Part shown: positions 1 through 9,287 of the stretch, piece by piece
Layout of the letters: each line of letters starts with the position of its first letter
Numbering within the stretch: the first letter of the stretch is position 1
Assembly: GCF_947502445.1 (NCBI RefSeq)
Contig: NZ_CANMZW010000001.1
Coordinates: 248,001 to 312,000 of the forward strand
Origin: an uncultured Brevibacillus sp.
Lineage (GTDB): Bacteria > Bacillota > Bacilli > Brevibacillales > Brevibacillaceae
Reading direction: 5' to 3'
DNA: 64,000 nucleotides
The notes under the pieces: generated by a model
Database searches by the model: none
Told to the model about the DNA's origin: nothing
Seen by the model: only the letters and a program-made list of their open reading frames with translations
Translations under genes and position numbers: made by a program

Positions 1-1293
1 CTGGATGCGGGTGACACTTTCCAAGGAACTGTGTTCGTAAACCAATTCAAGGGTGAATCTGTTGTACCGATCCTCAACAGCCTGAACTACAACGTAATGG
101 CAGCTGGAAACCATGAGTTCGATTTCGGCTTCGAGCAGCTGCTTAAGCTGCGCGACATGCTGAAGCATCCAGTGATTTCTGCTAACGTATTCAAAGCGGA
201 TGGCAAAGAACTGCTGGTACCCACCTTCAAAGCTGAAATTGGCGGTAAAAAGTTCGCATTCGTTGGCTTCGTAGCAGAAGATACACCCATTTTGACTCAC
301 CCTGACAACGTTAAAGGCCTTACTTTCAAAAGTCCGGTTGAAGTAGCGAAAACGGTTGTTCCTGAGCTGAAAAAAGAAGTGGATCACGTGATCGTTGTTT
401 CCCACATCGGTGTGGATGTAGACCGTGAAATTGCGAAAAACGTACCAGGCATTGACCTGATCGTAGGCGGACACTCCCATACTCCATTGACAACACCTGA
501 GCTTGTAAACGGAACGTACATCGTGCAAGACTGGGAGTACGGTAAGTCTCTGGGACGTGCTGACCTGTACTATCTCGGCAAAGAGTTGGTTGCATTCAGC
601 GGCGGTCTGAAAGAGTACGACGAAAACGTTGTGGCTGATCCAGACGTTGACAAAATGGTTCAAGAGATCGTGAAGCAGATCGACTCTGTGATGAACGTCG
701 TAATCGCAAAGTCTGAGGTTCCACTTGATGGCGATCGTACGCTGGTTCGTGCGAAAGAAACAAATGTGGGGAACCTGATTACTGACATTATGCTTGAGCG
801 CACTCAGTCCATCAAAGGCTATGAAGCTGATGTAGCACTGGCAAACGGTGGCGGAATCCGCACACAGCTGGAAGCAGGCGATATCACGAAGAAAAACCTG
901 TACACCTTGCTGCCATTTGAAAACAATACGCTTTCTGTAGTGGAAGTAACTGGTGAAGAGCTGAAGCAAGCACTTGAAAACGGTGTGAGCCAAGTGGGAA
1001 CAGGTGCTGGTCGCTTCCCGCAAATCAGCGGCATGAGCTTTACGTACAACGCTTCGAAACCAGTAGGTGAGCGCGTACTGGAAGTAAAAGTAGGTGGAAA
1101 GCCACTTGATTTGACCAAAAAATACAAAGTGGCAACGATCGACTTCCTGGCAGCAGGTGGAGACGGTTATGATTCCTTCAAAAAACCATTCTTCAACACC
1201 GGCTTGTCCATGTACAGCATTGTCGAGGAAGGCCTGATCAAGCGCAAGGTAGTAAATCCAAAAGTAGAGGGCCGCATCGTAGAAGTAAAATAA
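1..1293 (+). CDS. 5'-nucleotidase / UDP-sugar hydrolase family protein (5' end outside window)
   Basis: The frame is already open at base 1, so only the last 430 residues are visible. It is a calcineurin-like metallophosphatase of the 5'-nucleotidase/2',3'-cyclic phosphodiesterase family, normally exported to hydrolyse nucleotides outside the cell. Visible metal-site motifs are D-A-G-D (residues 2-5), G-N-H-E (36-39) and G-G-H-S-H (156-160). The C-terminal nucleotide-binding domain carries N-G-G-G-I-R (about 282-287) and an aromatic substrate-stacking region near F-L-A-A-G-G-D-G-Y. A GTG at base 31 could be mistaken for a start, but the D-A-G-D motif lies before it. A second, longer member of the family is encoded at 51101-53089 on the minus strand. 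The signal peptide is not in the window. Confidence 0.93.
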   Translation: MDAGDTFQGTVFVNQFKGESVVPILNSLNYNVMAAGNHEFDFGFEQLLKLRDMLKHPVISANVFKADGKELLVPTFKAEIGGKKFAFVGFVAEDTPILTHPDNVKGLTFKSPVEVAKTVVPELKKEVDHVIVVSHIGVDVDREIAKNVPGIDLIVGGHSHTPLTTPELVNGTYIVQDWEYGKSLGRADLYYLGKELVAFSGGLKEYDENVVADPDVDKMVQEIVKQIDSVMNVVIAKSEVPLDGDRTLVRAKETNVGNLITDIMLERTQSIKGYEADVALANGGGIRTQLEAGDITKKNLYTLLPFENNTLSVVEVTGEELKQALENGVSQVGTGAGRFPQISGMSFTYNASKPVGERVLEVKVGGKPLDLTKKYKVATIDFLAAGGDGYDSFKKPFFNTGLSMYSIVEEGLIKRKVVNPKVEGRIVEVK

Positions 1294-1304
1294 GAATTGC
1301 TTTT

Positions 1305-1348
1305 AAAGGACAGGGGCGAGTCAGATCCGGCTCCTGTCCTTTCATTTC
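1305..1348 (+). terminator. Rho-independent terminator after the nucleotidase gene
   Basis: AAAGGACAGGGGC and GGCTCCTGTCCTTT form a long stem with a short loop, followed by TCATTTCTT. It ends the nucleotidase transcript ahead of the PadR operon. Confidence 0.8.
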
Positions 1349-1352
1349 TTAA

Positions 1353-1374
1353 AGTACCTTGCAATATACAGTAG
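1353..1374. promoter_or_regulatory. Candidate PadR operator
   Basis: GTACCTTGCAATATACAGTA resembles the imperfect palindromes of the type TACTTTG...CAAAGTA found at PadR/LadR-type promoters. It sits about 35-55 bases before the PadR start, where an autoregulatory operator would be expected. The match is imperfect and was made by eye. Confidence 0.35.
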
Positions 1375-1407
1375 CTGTTTGGTAAGCTTTGACATGGGTG
1401 ATGCAAT

Positions 1408-1737
1408 TTGAATGTTCAGTTTAAAAAAGGTGTGCTGGAGCTGTGTGTGCTCGTTCTGGCAGCAAACCATGACCGCTATGGCTATGAACTAGTTGATCGT
1501 ATTTCGGAGAAGTTTCATATCGCCGAAGGTACCGTTTACCCCTTACTCCGACGCTTGACTCAGGAAGGCTTTTTTACCACTTACCTAAGAGAATCGCAAG
1601 AAGGACCACCACGCAAGTATTACCAGTTAACTGAGCAGGGACGTCGATATATGAACGATCTGATTTTGGAATGGCGAATTTTCGATCGCGGTGTCAATCA
1701 GATCATTAAGGAGGGGCTTGGGTATGACGAGGCGTGA
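1408..1737 (+). CDS. PadR family transcriptional regulator
   Basis: This 109-residue winged-helix protein has the PadR signature: L-E-L-C-V-L-V-L followed by H-D-R-Y-G-Y-E-L near residues 22-28, then G-T-V-Y-P-L-L-R-R-L and the wing R-K-Y-Y-Q-L-T-E-Q-G. Small PadR proteins of this type bind a palindrome and repress their own operon, often in response to envelope stress. The TTG at 1408 is the only start after an in-frame stop at 1399 and is preceded by GGGTGAT. It overlaps the next gene by 14 bases, and the three genes 1408-3122 look like one operon (PadR, DUF1700, DUF4097), an arrangement common in Firmicutes. Confidence 0.93.
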   Translation: MNVQFKKGVLELCVLVLAANHDRYGYELVDRISEKFHIAEGTVYPLLRRLTQEGFFTTYLRESQEGPPRKYYQLTEQGRRYMNDLILEWRIFDRGVNQIIKEGLGYDEA

Positions 1738-2275
1738 GTTTATGGATGAATTGGGTGCTCTGCTCGGTGGCTTGCCCGACAAGGAACGGCTAGACATTTT
1801 AGCTGATTATACCGAGCATTTCCTCATGGGAGTCAAGCAGGGAAAAAGCGAGCACGAGATTGCTGAGAGCTTGGGTAATCCCAAATTGCTGGCGAAAGAG
1901 CTGTTGGCTGGTTACCGCATTGACCAGGCCCAATCCAATGCCAGCGTCGGTAACATGACGAGGGCGGTTATTGCAACTATCAGTCTAGGGTTTTTCAATG
2001 TTGTTTTTGTTCTCGGACCGTTTATGGCGCTCATTGGTATACTCATGGCATGCTATGCCATTTCGGTTTCTTTGCTGGTTGCTCCGTTCGGGATCTACCT
2101 GCAATACGGGGTTCCTGCTCCCTCACATGAACGTTTGTTACTCCTGTTTGGCAGTCTGACTTCTTTGGGGCTTGGTGGTATGCTAGGAGTGGGATTGCTG
2201 CGTTTGACAAAGTGGCTATACCGTCAATTTTTACGGTACCTCCAATTCAACGTGCAGCTAATCAGGGGGAAATAA
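1724..2275 (+). CDS. DUF1700 (HAAS) membrane protein
   Basis: A 183-residue protein that starts at the ATG behind AAGGAGGGG (1708-1716). Residues 1-60 form the helical HAAS/DUF1700 head (F-M-D-E-L-G-A-L-L, a D-Y-x-E-H-F segment, then a G-x-P-x-x-L-A-K-E-L-L type motif). Two or more strongly hydrophobic membrane segments follow, near 75-105 and 125-155. In this family the cytosolic head is thought to cooperate with the PadR regulator encoded beside it. An in-frame start at 1691 adds 11 residues but lacks a ribosome site. The gene overlaps padR by 14 bases and is 1 base from the DUF4097 gene. Confidence 0.85.
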   Translation: MTRREFMDELGALLGGLPDKERLDILADYTEHFLMGVKQGKSEHEIAESLGNPKLLAKELLAGYRIDQAQSNASVGNMTRAVIATISLGFFNVVFVLGPFMALIGILMACYAISVSLLVAPFGIYLQYGVPAPSHERLLLLFGSLTSLGLGGMLGVGLLRLTKWLYRQFLRYLQFNVQLIRGK

Positions 2276-2276
2276 G

Positions 2277-3122
2277 ATGAAACATTGGGGAAAAAAGATT
2301 TTTGGAATCAGTTTGCTTCTGTTTTTGCTAGGTGCTTCAGGACTTGTTTGGATGTTTACAAAACAGGACTATTTTTCTTTTTCTTTAGCTAAAGTGGATG
2401 AAGTGCGAACCATTCAGGAACCGTTTACGTCACTTGAAGTCGCTACAGGCATGGCGGATGTGGTCATCACCCGAAGTCAAGCGTCCACCGCCATGCGACT
2501 AATTGGCGAAGCGAGCGACCAGCAGAGAGAGCGTATGCAGTTTACAAGTTCAGTGCTGTCAGATGGTACGCTTAAGGTAGACGTCCAAGAAAAGTTCCAT
2601 GTCAATTTGTTTTTTCCAGTGAGTGGCAGGCTTCAGGTAGAGCTGTCATTGCCTGAGAAGGACTATGAAAAACTAGACCTGAACACGGCGACAGGCGATA
2701 TTAAAGCGTCAAAGCTGAGCGTAAAGCAGACGAATATTGTATCCAGCACGGGAGATATAGAGCTAGATGGTCTTACGGGAGATTTGCTGGATATTCATAC
2801 GGATACGGGTGATATGAAGCTTTCTGGAATTCGCTCTACCGTGCAGATTCAAACGACTACCGGTGAGATTGATTCACTTCTGCTCCCTGAGCTAGTACAC
2901 GATGTTTCGATTGAAAGTGAAACCGGTGATATTCGTATTAAGGTTGATAAAGAGCCAGCAGCAGCGAGTCTCGACTTGTCGACAGAAACCGGCTCTATCA
3001 AGACTTCATGGAAGTCACTTTCTTATGAACAGAAAAGCGAAAACAAGGTAGTTGGCTCCATCGGCTCTGGTGGCCCAACTGTGAATGTCCGGACAACTAC
3101 AGGTGAGATCCGCATTCAATAG
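2277..3122 (+). CDS. DUF4097 family beta-strand repeat protein
   Basis: This 281-residue protein begins with one membrane anchor (about residues 8-27, G-I-S-L-L-L-F-L-L-G). The rest is a beta-helix-like domain with the repeating T-x-T-G-D/E-I pattern: T-G-D-I, S-T-G-D-I-E-L, T-D-T-G-D-M-K-L, T-T-T-G-E-I, S-E-T-G-D-I-R-I, T-E-T-G-S-I and T-T-T-G-E-I-R-I. These are the hallmark of DUF4097/YvlB-like proteins, which are often regulated with PadR or PspC-type envelope stress genes. It is most likely displayed outside the membrane. The biochemical role is not known. It is the last gene of the padR operon. Confidence 0.88.
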   Translation: MKHWGKKIFGISLLLFLLGASGLVWMFTKQDYFSFSLAKVDEVRTIQEPFTSLEVATGMADVVITRSQASTAMRLIGEASDQQRERMQFTSSVLSDGTLKVDVQEKFHVNLFFPVSGRLQVELSLPEKDYEKLDLNTATGDIKASKLSVKQTNIVSSTGDIELDGLTGDLLDIHTDTGDMKLSGIRSTVQIQTTTGEIDSLLLPELVHDVSIESETGDIRIKVDKEPAAASLDLSTETGSIKTSWKSLSYEQKSENKVVGSIGSGGPTVNVRTTTGEIRIQ

Positions 3123-3262
3123 GGGAAGTTTGGAAAGACTGATGGTTAGGATTGGAAACAAAGAAACGAAAAGATTTTGACACAATAGGGCCCGTTTTCG
3201 GGGAGGGGCCAATGGTATCATAATTATTGGGAAAGATTATTGTGCAAGGAGAGGTTTATTTC

Positions 3263-4300
3263 ATGACCGCAAAACCATTTAACGATACTTTTTTGAAAGC
3301 GTGTAGAGGGGAAGCAACGGAACATGTGCCAGTGTGGTACATGCGTCAGGCCGGTCGCTATCAACCGGAATACCGTGCTATCCGTGCGAAGCATAGCTTT
3401 TTTGAAATGAATTACATACCAGAAGTTTGCGCGGAAGTAACTCGCCTGCCTGTAGAACAGCTTGGCGTGGATGCAGCGATTCTGTTCGCAGATATCATGA
3501 CACCATTAAAGCCAATTGGCGTAGACGTTAATATCGAGTCTGGAATTGGCCCTGTGATCGCGAATCCGATCGAATCCTTGGCTGATGTACAAAAGCTGGA
3601 TGATCTGGACCCGGAAACGCATGTTCCGTACATTTTGGAATCGATCAAAATCTTGCGTGAGACGCTTTCTGTTCCACTGATCGGTTTTGCTGGTGCACCG
3701 TTTACCCTCGCGAGCTACATGATCGAGGGCGGACCTTCCAAGCATTATCACAAGACAAAAGCGTTTATGTATACCGAGCCTGCAGCGTGGCAAGCGCTGA
3801 TGGACAAACTGGGCGACATGACGATTACATATCTGAAGGCCCAAATCAAAGCAGGGGCACAAGCTGTACAGGTGTTTGATTCCTGGGTAGGTGCGCTCAA
3901 TGATGAAGACTATCGCGAGTTTATCACACCAGTTATGACCCGTATTTTCAATGCATTGAAGGATACGGATGTACCAACGATCTATTTCGGTATTGGCGCA
4001 GGCCATTTGCTCATGGATTGGAACCGTTTACCTGTAGATGTAGTCGGACTGGATTGGCGTACATCCATTACGACAGCAAGAGAAATGGGTGTAACTAAAA
4101 CATTGCAAGGAAACCTCGACCCGACTTTGCTGCTCGCCCCATGGGAGAAGCTCGAATCCAAAGCAAAAGAGATTTTGGACGAAGGAACGAAGCAGCCAGG
4201 CTTCATTTTCAACCTCGGTCATGGTGTATTCCCGGATGCAAAGGTAGAAACGTTGCAAAAGCTTACATCGTTCATCCACAGCTACAAGTCCAACGCGTAA
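3263..4300 (+). CDS. hemE: Uroporphyrinogen decarboxylase
   Basis: HemE decarboxylates the four acetate chains of uroporphyrinogen III to give coproporphyrinogen III. The 345-residue length is typical. The N-terminal signature [11 protein letters not shown] holds the substrate-binding R28 and R32, and D-A-A-I-L-F-A-D-I carries the conserved catalytic Asp. The second family signature is [12 protein letters not shown]. The ATG at 3263 is preceded by AAGGAGAGG; a longer reading from 3227 lacks a ribosome site. hemE, hemH and hemY follow closely and form the late haem operon, as in Bacillus. Confidence 0.97.
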   Translation: MTAKPFNDTFLKACRGEATEHVPVWYMRQAGRYQPEYRAIRAKHSFFEMNYIPEVCAEVTRLPVEQLGVDAAILFADIMTPLKPIGVDVNIESGIGPVIANPIESLADVQKLDDLDPETHVPYILESIKILRETLSVPLIGFAGAPFTLASYMIEGGPSKHYHKTKAFMYTEPAAWQALMDKLGDMTITYLKAQIKAGAQAVQVFDSWVGALNDEDYREFITPVMTRIFNALKDTDVPTIYFGIGAGHLLMDWNRLPVDVVGLDWRTSITTAREMGVTKTLQGNLDPTLLLAPWEKLESKAKEILDEGTKQPGFIFNLGHGVFPDAKVETLQKLTSFIHSYKSNA

Positions 4301-4318
4301 TTCGGAGGTGCAAGGAAA

Positions 4319-5251
4319 ATGTCCAAGCAAAAGACAGGGCTCTTGTTGATGGCGTACGGCACGCCGCGAAGTCGTGAAGAGATCGAGCCTTACTATACTC
4401 ACATTCGTAGAGGACGCAAGCCTCCACAGGAACTGTTGGATGATTTGACTGAGCGCTACGAAGCAGTAGGTGGAGTGAATCGCTTTGCCGAAATTACGGA
4501 CGAGCAGGTAAGCGCCTTGGAGCGGGAAATGAACGAGCGCTACCCTGACCGCGAGTTTGTCGGTTATTTGGGACTCAAGCACATCGCTCCGTTTGTTGAG
4601 GATGCAGTCGATCAGATGAAAAAAGACGGGATCACAGAAGCAATCAGTTTAGTGCTTGCGCCACATTACTCTAGCTATAGTGTCAAGGAATACAACGGCC
4701 GCGCCAAGGAGCATTCAGAATCCGTGAATGGCCCTATCATCCAAAGCATTGAAAGCTGGTACAAAGAGCCAGGCTTCATTTCGTATTGGGTTAAAGCGAT
4801 CCAGGATACTTTTGCTTCGATGTCCGCAGAGGATCGTGAGCACGCTGTTGTTATTTTCTCTGCGCATAGCCTGCCTGAAAAAATCCTGAAGTCAGGTGAT
4901 CCATACCCTACGCAGCTGGAGGAAACGGCAAAGCTGATTGCGGAAGAAGCGGGTATTGCCCATTTTGCGATTGGTTGGCAAAGTGCCGGAAATACGCCAG
5001 AGCCGTGGATCGGACCCGATGTACAGGATTTGACGAGAGAGCTTCATGAAAGGCATGGTTACAAAGCCTATGTCTATTGCCCGGTCGGTTTTATTGCTGA
5101 GCATTTAGAGGTCCTATACGATAATGATATGGAATGCAAAGCAGTGACGGATGAGCTGGGCGTCCATTACTATCGCCCTCCGATGCCAAATGCCAGACCT
5201 GCCTTTATCTCCTGTCTGGCTGATGCTGTCGAGAAGAAGCTGGCGAACTAG
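4319..5251 (+). CDS. hemH: Ferrochelatase (coproporphyrin III type)
   Basis: A 310-residue soluble ferrochelatase. In Firmicutes it inserts iron into coproporphyrin III, before the final decarboxylation to haem. H183, in S-A-H-S-L-P-E, matches the metal-site histidine of the Bacillus enzyme, and the conserved W-Q-S-A-G region follows near residue 220. The C-terminal conserved Glu is in [15 protein letters not shown]. The family C-terminal 2Fe-2S extension is absent. The start has CGGAGGTG upstream, and the gene lies 18 bases after hemE and 13 bases before hemY. Confidence 0.96.
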   Translation: MSKQKTGLLLMAYGTPRSREEIEPYYTHIRRGRKPPQELLDDLTERYEAVGGVNRFAEITDEQVSALEREMNERYPDREFVGYLGLKHIAPFVEDAVDQMKKDGITEAISLVLAPHYSSYSVKEYNGRAKEHSESVNGPIIQSIESWYKEPGFISYWVKAIQDTFASMSAEDREHAVVIFSAHSLPEKILKSGDPYPTQLEETAKLIAEEAGIAHFAIGWQSAGNTPEPWIGPDVQDLTRELHERHGYKAYVYCPVGFIAEHLEVLYDNDMECKAVTDELGVHYYRPPMPNARPAFISCLADAVEKKLAN

Positions 5252-5264
5252 GGGATCGAATCAG

Positions 5265-6674
5265 ATGAGTGAGAAAACCTACCATATTACGATTGTTGGC
5301 GGCGGTATCACCGGATTGACCGCCGCTTTCTACTTACAGAGAGAGATCGAGGCAAAGGGTCTTCCGATTCGTTTTCAGTTGATTGAGGAGCAGGATCGTC
5401 TTGGAGGAAAGATCAAGACGTGGCAGCACGAAGGCTTTGTCATCGAGCAAGGGCCAGACTCTTTTTTGGAGCGTAAAACAAGTGCGGCGCAGCTGGCAGC
5501 TGATCTGGGTCTCAAGGATGACCTGGTACGCAACAGCACAGGTCAAGCGTACATTTGGCACAAGGACAAGCTCGTAGCCATTCCTGAGGGAGCGGTGATG
5601 GGGGTTCCAACAAAACTTATGCCGTTTGTTAGCACGGATCTGATTTCCTTGTCAGGAAAAATTCGCGCTGCAGCCGACCTGATTCTTCCTGCGACTGAAG
5701 GGAATGGAGACATCTCCGTCGGTGATTTTTTCCGTCGCCGTTTGGGGGATGAGGTTATTGAGAACCTGATTCAGCCGCTTCTCTCTGGCGTCTATTCAGG
5801 AGACATCGACAAGCTCAGTCTGCTCGCGAGTTTTCCACAATTCGCCCAGCTCGAAAAACAACATCGCAGCCTGATTCTGGCCATGAAACATTCCCGTCCG
5901 CAATCTAGCGGTCAAGGAAAGCCAAAGGGCATTTTTCTGACGTTAAAAAATGGCTTGGAGTCGCTAGTGGAGGGAATTGAAAAAAGCTTGCCGGCTTCAA
6001 GTATTCAAAAAGCAACAGGTGTCCAGGAGCTGCTGAAGAAAGAGAGTGGCAGTTACACCCTTGTGCTTAAAAATGGTCAGAAGCTCGAGACAGATGCAGT
6101 TCTGTTTACGGTGCCGCATGCCGTAGCTGAACCACTTCTGCGTCCTTATGCATCTGTACCATCCTTGCCACAGGCGAAACCGCATATGGTCGCAACCATC
6201 GCCATGGCATTTGGTGAGAACGTGGTCGATGTAGGAATGGAAGGGACCGGATTTATTGTTCCCCGTAATTCTGGGGCTAAAATTACGGCATGCACGTGGG
6301 CACACCGAAAATGGCCGCATACGACACCTGGAAACAAAGTGCTTCTACGCAGCTTTGTAGGCAGGGCAGGTGAGCAGTCATTTATGCAGCAGACGGATGA
6401 AGAGGTGCTGGAGGTAGTGCTCCACGATTTGCGCAAAATCATGAGCATTCGAAAGCAACCCGATTTTTATAAAGTGACGCGCCTTCAGAATGCCATTCCG
6501 TATGTGGTCGGTCATCTGGATTGGGTGCAGGAGGTAAAGGGTAAAATTCAGTCGAGCTTGCCAGGGGTCTTGCTTGCAGGCGCCTCGTACAGCGGTGTCG
6601 GCGTGCCGGATTGTATTGATCAAGGAAAAAAAGCCGTATCAGAACTAATCGCTTCAGTCGAACCGGGGAGATAA
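5265..6674 (+). CDS. hemY: Coproporphyrinogen III / protoporphyrinogen oxidase
   Basis: A 469-residue FAD flavoenzyme (HemY/CgoX). In the Firmicute pathway it oxidises coproporphyrinogen III to coproporphyrin III, the substrate of the upstream ferrochelatase. The dinucleotide fold starts at I-V-G-G-G-I-T-G-L (G12, G14, G17), and the C-terminal FAD motif is L-L-A-G-A-S-Y-S-G-V-G-V-P-D-C-I. The ATG at 5265 follows AGGGGAT. An in-frame start at 5151 inside hemH would add 38 unrelated residues and was rejected. It is the last gene of the hem operon, and its stop codon lies within a terminator. Confidence 0.96.
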   Translation: MSEKTYHITIVGGGITGLTAAFYLQREIEAKGLPIRFQLIEEQDRLGGKIKTWQHEGFVIEQGPDSFLERKTSAAQLAADLGLKDDLVRNSTGQAYIWHKDKLVAIPEGAVMGVPTKLMPFVSTDLISLSGKIRAAADLILPATEGNGDISVGDFFRRRLGDEVIENLIQPLLSGVYSGDIDKLSLLASFPQFAQLEKQHRSLILAMKHSRPQSSGQGKPKGIFLTLKNGLESLVEGIEKSLPASSIQKATGVQELLKKESGSYTLVLKNGQKLETDAVLFTVPHAVAEPLLRPYASVPSLPQAKPHMVATIAMAFGENVVDVGMEGTGFIVPRNSGAKITACTWAHRKWPHTTPGNKVLLRSFVGRAGEQSFMQQTDEEVLEVVLHDLRKIMSIRKQPDFYKVTRLQNAIPYVVGHLDWVQEVKGKIQSSLPGVLLAGASYSGVGVPDCIDQGKKAVSELIASVEPGR

Positions 6675-6694
6675 ACCCCGGTTTTTCCTTTTTC
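6660..6694 (+). terminator. Terminator of the hem operon
   Basis: AACCGGGG / CCCCGGTT stem with loop AGATAAA, followed by TTTCCTTTTT. The hemY stop codon (6672-6674) lies in the loop. Confidence 0.85.
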
Positions 6695-6763
6695 GGGTGC
6701 TAAACGACTTGTCCTGTCCATATAGTATAGGGAAATGTCCTGCACCTGAAAGGAGGAGCACGA

Positions 6764-8275
6764 ATGGCGTTACAGGATGGACTGCTCTCGTTTGCCATCA
6801 AGGAGACCATTTTCCTCTCATCCGATAAAGCTGGAATAGGCGAATTGCAAGAGCTGGAATTGGTTCCGGATGTAGAAGTGTTGGAAAATGAAACCTACAT
6901 CTCCATTACTGGTTGTTTGCAATTATTCGGGAAGTACGAGCCAATCAGAGAGGCCGCGGAGGCAAATGGCGGCGGAACGGAAACTCTGGTTGAAGCGATG
7001 ACGTTTTCGCCGTTTCGCCAAGAGGCTACTGAGGAAGGGTTTTACGGCTGGGAGGAGCAGCTTGGACATCGTATTCCGCTAAACATCACGATTCCGTTGG
7101 AGAGAATCGCGGAAATCGGCGACATTTATGCCATTGTGGATAGCTTTGATTACAAGCTGGAATCACCACATCAAATGCTTATTGATGCCGAGCTGAAGAT
7201 TATGGGCATTGCTTTTGCAGAACAAGCTCAAGCGCAAGCGCAAGTAGAAGAGCCAGAGCAGCAGATACACCCGCAGTACTATGATCAAAATGAAGAGACA
7301 GTCCACACAAGCCAGGAAGAAGCGTGGGAATTTGCTCATGTAGCATCTGAAGAGCAGGAAAACGAGGTTCAACCCGTTTCATTAGACGAGATTGAGCAAA
7401 AGCTGAGTGAGTTGGAAAACGAGATGGAGCGCCAGGCGATGCCAGCCTCATATGACTCCGCTGAATCTGAATCTCCTTCTCTGTATGACGCTCCCGCCCT
7501 CTCCACGTCCTATCAGGGCGAATATGTCATGCAAAGCTATGGGGAAGTCACGGAAGAAGTCCATAGAGAGTCACAGGAGGTATGGGGAGCAGAATCTACG
7601 GGATATGAATCGGCAGCGTATGATTCAGCATCCTATGATACGCAGGCAATCGAAGCAGAGTATGATGAGCGATGGACAGATGTGAGGTCCCAGGAAGAGG
7701 AGCAAGATGAGCCTGTGCTCGCGATTCATGAACAGGAGCCTCCCGATTACACGCCTGTTGCCACTGAACAGCATGAATCTCCAGCTGTAGCCGAAGTCGT
7801 TGAGATGTTAGATTCGGCGGAGGCTACAGAGGTCCATGTGGATCTGCAAATGGCGGCAGAGCCGGTCATTGCTGAGCAGGAAGCGGACGAGGAAGTCGAA
7901 CTGCGTGTAGCCATATCAGGAAAAGCTTCGCGGGAAGAGCCGGGGAATGTGAACATAACTTCAATCTTTTCCCAAGCAAGCCGTGCAAAGCAGGAGGCTT
8001 TGGCACAAGAAGCAGAATCGTCATCCAGCTCATCCCGCAAAGGAATGGCTTCTTCCGCAGCGCCAACGACAACTGAAGCCATGCAAAATCTCACATCGTT
8101 TGTCAAAAGCAAGGAAGAACGCTCCAGCCAGCTAAAAATGTGCATTATTCAACGTGATGAAACTTTGGAGCATATCGCTCAACGCTATTCCATGCCGGTT
8201 TCCAAGATTGTGGAAGTAAACAGGTTGGCTACCGAGCAACTTGTCGCCGGACAAATCCTGTACATTCCACAGTAA
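6764..8275 (+). CDS. spoVID: Stage VI sporulation protein D, LysM spore-coat morphogen
   Basis: This 503-residue protein has the N-terminal SpoVID domain (L-S-F-A-I-K-E-T-I-F-L, then V-L-E-N-E-T-Y-I-S-I-T-G-C-L), a long acidic, low-complexity middle (about 150-440, rich in E, S, A and Q), and a C-terminal LysM domain (I-I-Q-R-D-E-T-L-E-H-I-A to I-L-Y-I-P). SpoVID directs coat proteins to encase the forespore and binds SafA. The start has AAAGGAGG. The position just before the YsxE-type gene and valS matches Bacillus synteny. The upstream CATATAGT (6719-6726) resembles a sigma-E -10 but has no convincing -35. Confidence 0.93.
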   Translation: MALQDGLLSFAIKETIFLSSDKAGIGELQELELVPDVEVLENETYISITGCLQLFGKYEPIREAAEANGGGTETLVEAMTFSPFRQEATEEGFYGWEEQLGHRIPLNITIPLERIAEIGDIYAIVDSFDYKLESPHQMLIDAELKIMGIAFAEQAQAQAQVEEPEQQIHPQYYDQNEETVHTSQEEAWEFAHVASEEQENEVQPVSLDEIEQKLSELENEMERQAMPASYDSAESESPSLYDAPALSTSYQGEYVMQSYGEVTEEVHRESQEVWGAESTGYESAAYDSASYDTQAIEAEYDERWTDVRSQEEEQDEPVLAIHEQEPPDYTPVATEQHESPAVAEVVEMLDSAEATEVHVDLQMAAEPVIAEQEADEEVELRVAISGKASREEPGNVNITSIFSQASRAKQEALAQEAESSSSSSRKGMASSAAPTTTEAMQNLTSFVKSKEERSSQLKMCIIQRDETLEHIAQRYSMPVSKIVEVNRLATEQLVAGQILYIPQ

Positions 8276-8288
8276 GGAGTGTGGGACC

Positions 8289-9287
8289 GTGGACAAGATC
8301 GACATTTCTGATGTGTGTCGGCATTATCGAGCGCGCGTGATTCGTATCACGCCGCTCGATGACTGCTATTTGCTTGAGACAAACCGCGGTCCGAAAGAAT
8401 TGCATGTTTGGCCGCGTGTTGATGTTATGCGCTGGTCATTTGCATGGCGAGAACGCTTGGCACGTCATGGTTTTCGTGAGCTGGAACGATTTATACGAAC
8501 ACGGGAAGCCAAGCCGTTTCTGATCGTAGGCAGACGTGGAGTGACGATGACAGACCATCTTAGGCATATCGAAGCATGCTTGCCCGGGGAGGAATTTGCC
8601 AGACAAAGTGGCCGTGTTGTAGGTATGATGCATTTATCACAGCAGGAGAGTCCTATACTTGCCGGAGCAGATTATTTAAAACAAGAGCAGATGAATGCCG
8701 AATCAAAATGGGCACAAGCCAAGGCTGTAGTCGAAACGTACCGAGCGACCTACGGTAAGCAGAAAGGGGAAAAACGCTGGGTAGCCGAATTAATGTCCCC
8801 GCTTCTGCAACGAATGGAGCGTTCGGCGATGATGCTTTTCCATGATAATATTGCGCCAGACGCGGTAAATGTCGCTCATCGGGACTTGCTGCGCGATAAC
8901 TGGGGGATCGTGAATGGCAAGCTGTACTTGCGGGGATTTTTTCGCCCCACACTCTCTATTCAGCAACGGGATGTAGCCAATTACCTTCGAGACATGTATT
9001 TGACACATAAGGACATACGGCAGATTGATGCCTTTTTGAACGGATATGAGGAAGTCAAACCGCTTCAATACTCGGATTATACGCTAATGCTTGCTTTCAT
9101 GGCCAGGCCACGCGAAGTCTGGAAGAGTGTAGAGACGTATGTAAAACGAGTCTCGCGCAATAAGGAGGTGTCAGCAGCGAGTATTGAACAGGCCTTGCAA
9201 AGCCAGCAGGCAGTCGATCAACTGCTGCGTCATATTGCCGATCGGGCCGAGCGATCAAGGGGTGAGGGAGTAGATGAGCCGCTTTGA
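8289..9287 (+). CDS. CotS/YsxE-family spore coat protein (kinase-like fold, probably inactive)
   Basis: A 332-residue protein with the aminoglycoside-phosphotransferase-like fold of the CotS family. The catalytic-loop position reads A-H-R-D-L-L-R-D-N-W, but the following metal-binding segment is L-Y-L-R-G-F-F-R with no Asp, which suggests a pseudokinase. The GTG at 8289 has AAGGAGTG 7 bases upstream; the longer frame from 8241 lies inside spoVID and lacks a ribosome site. It is followed with a 14-base overlap by a second member of the family, so spoVID and the two CotS-type genes probably form one mother-cell operon. A coat role is inferred from family and neighbours. Confidence 0.8.
   Translation: MDKIDISDVCRHYRARVIRITPLDDCYLLETNRGPKELHVWPRVDVMRWSFAWRERLARHGFRELERFIRTREAKPFLIVGRRGVTMTDHLRHIEACLPGEEFARQSGRVVGMMHLSQQESPILAGADYLKQEQMNAESKWAQAKAVVETYRATYGKQKGEKRWVAELMSPLLQRMERSAMMLFHDNIAPDAVNVAHRDLLRDNWGIVNGKLYLRGFFRPTLSIQQRDVANYLRDMYLTHKDIRQIDAFLNGYEEVKPLQYSDYTLMLAFMARPREVWKSVETYVKRVSRNKEVSAASIEQALQSQQAVDQLLRHIADRAERSRGEGVDEPL

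Noticed and set aside
3177-3224. TTGACA and CATAAT before hemE
   Set aside because: The gap is 36 bases, far from the 16-18 needed for a sigma-A promoter.
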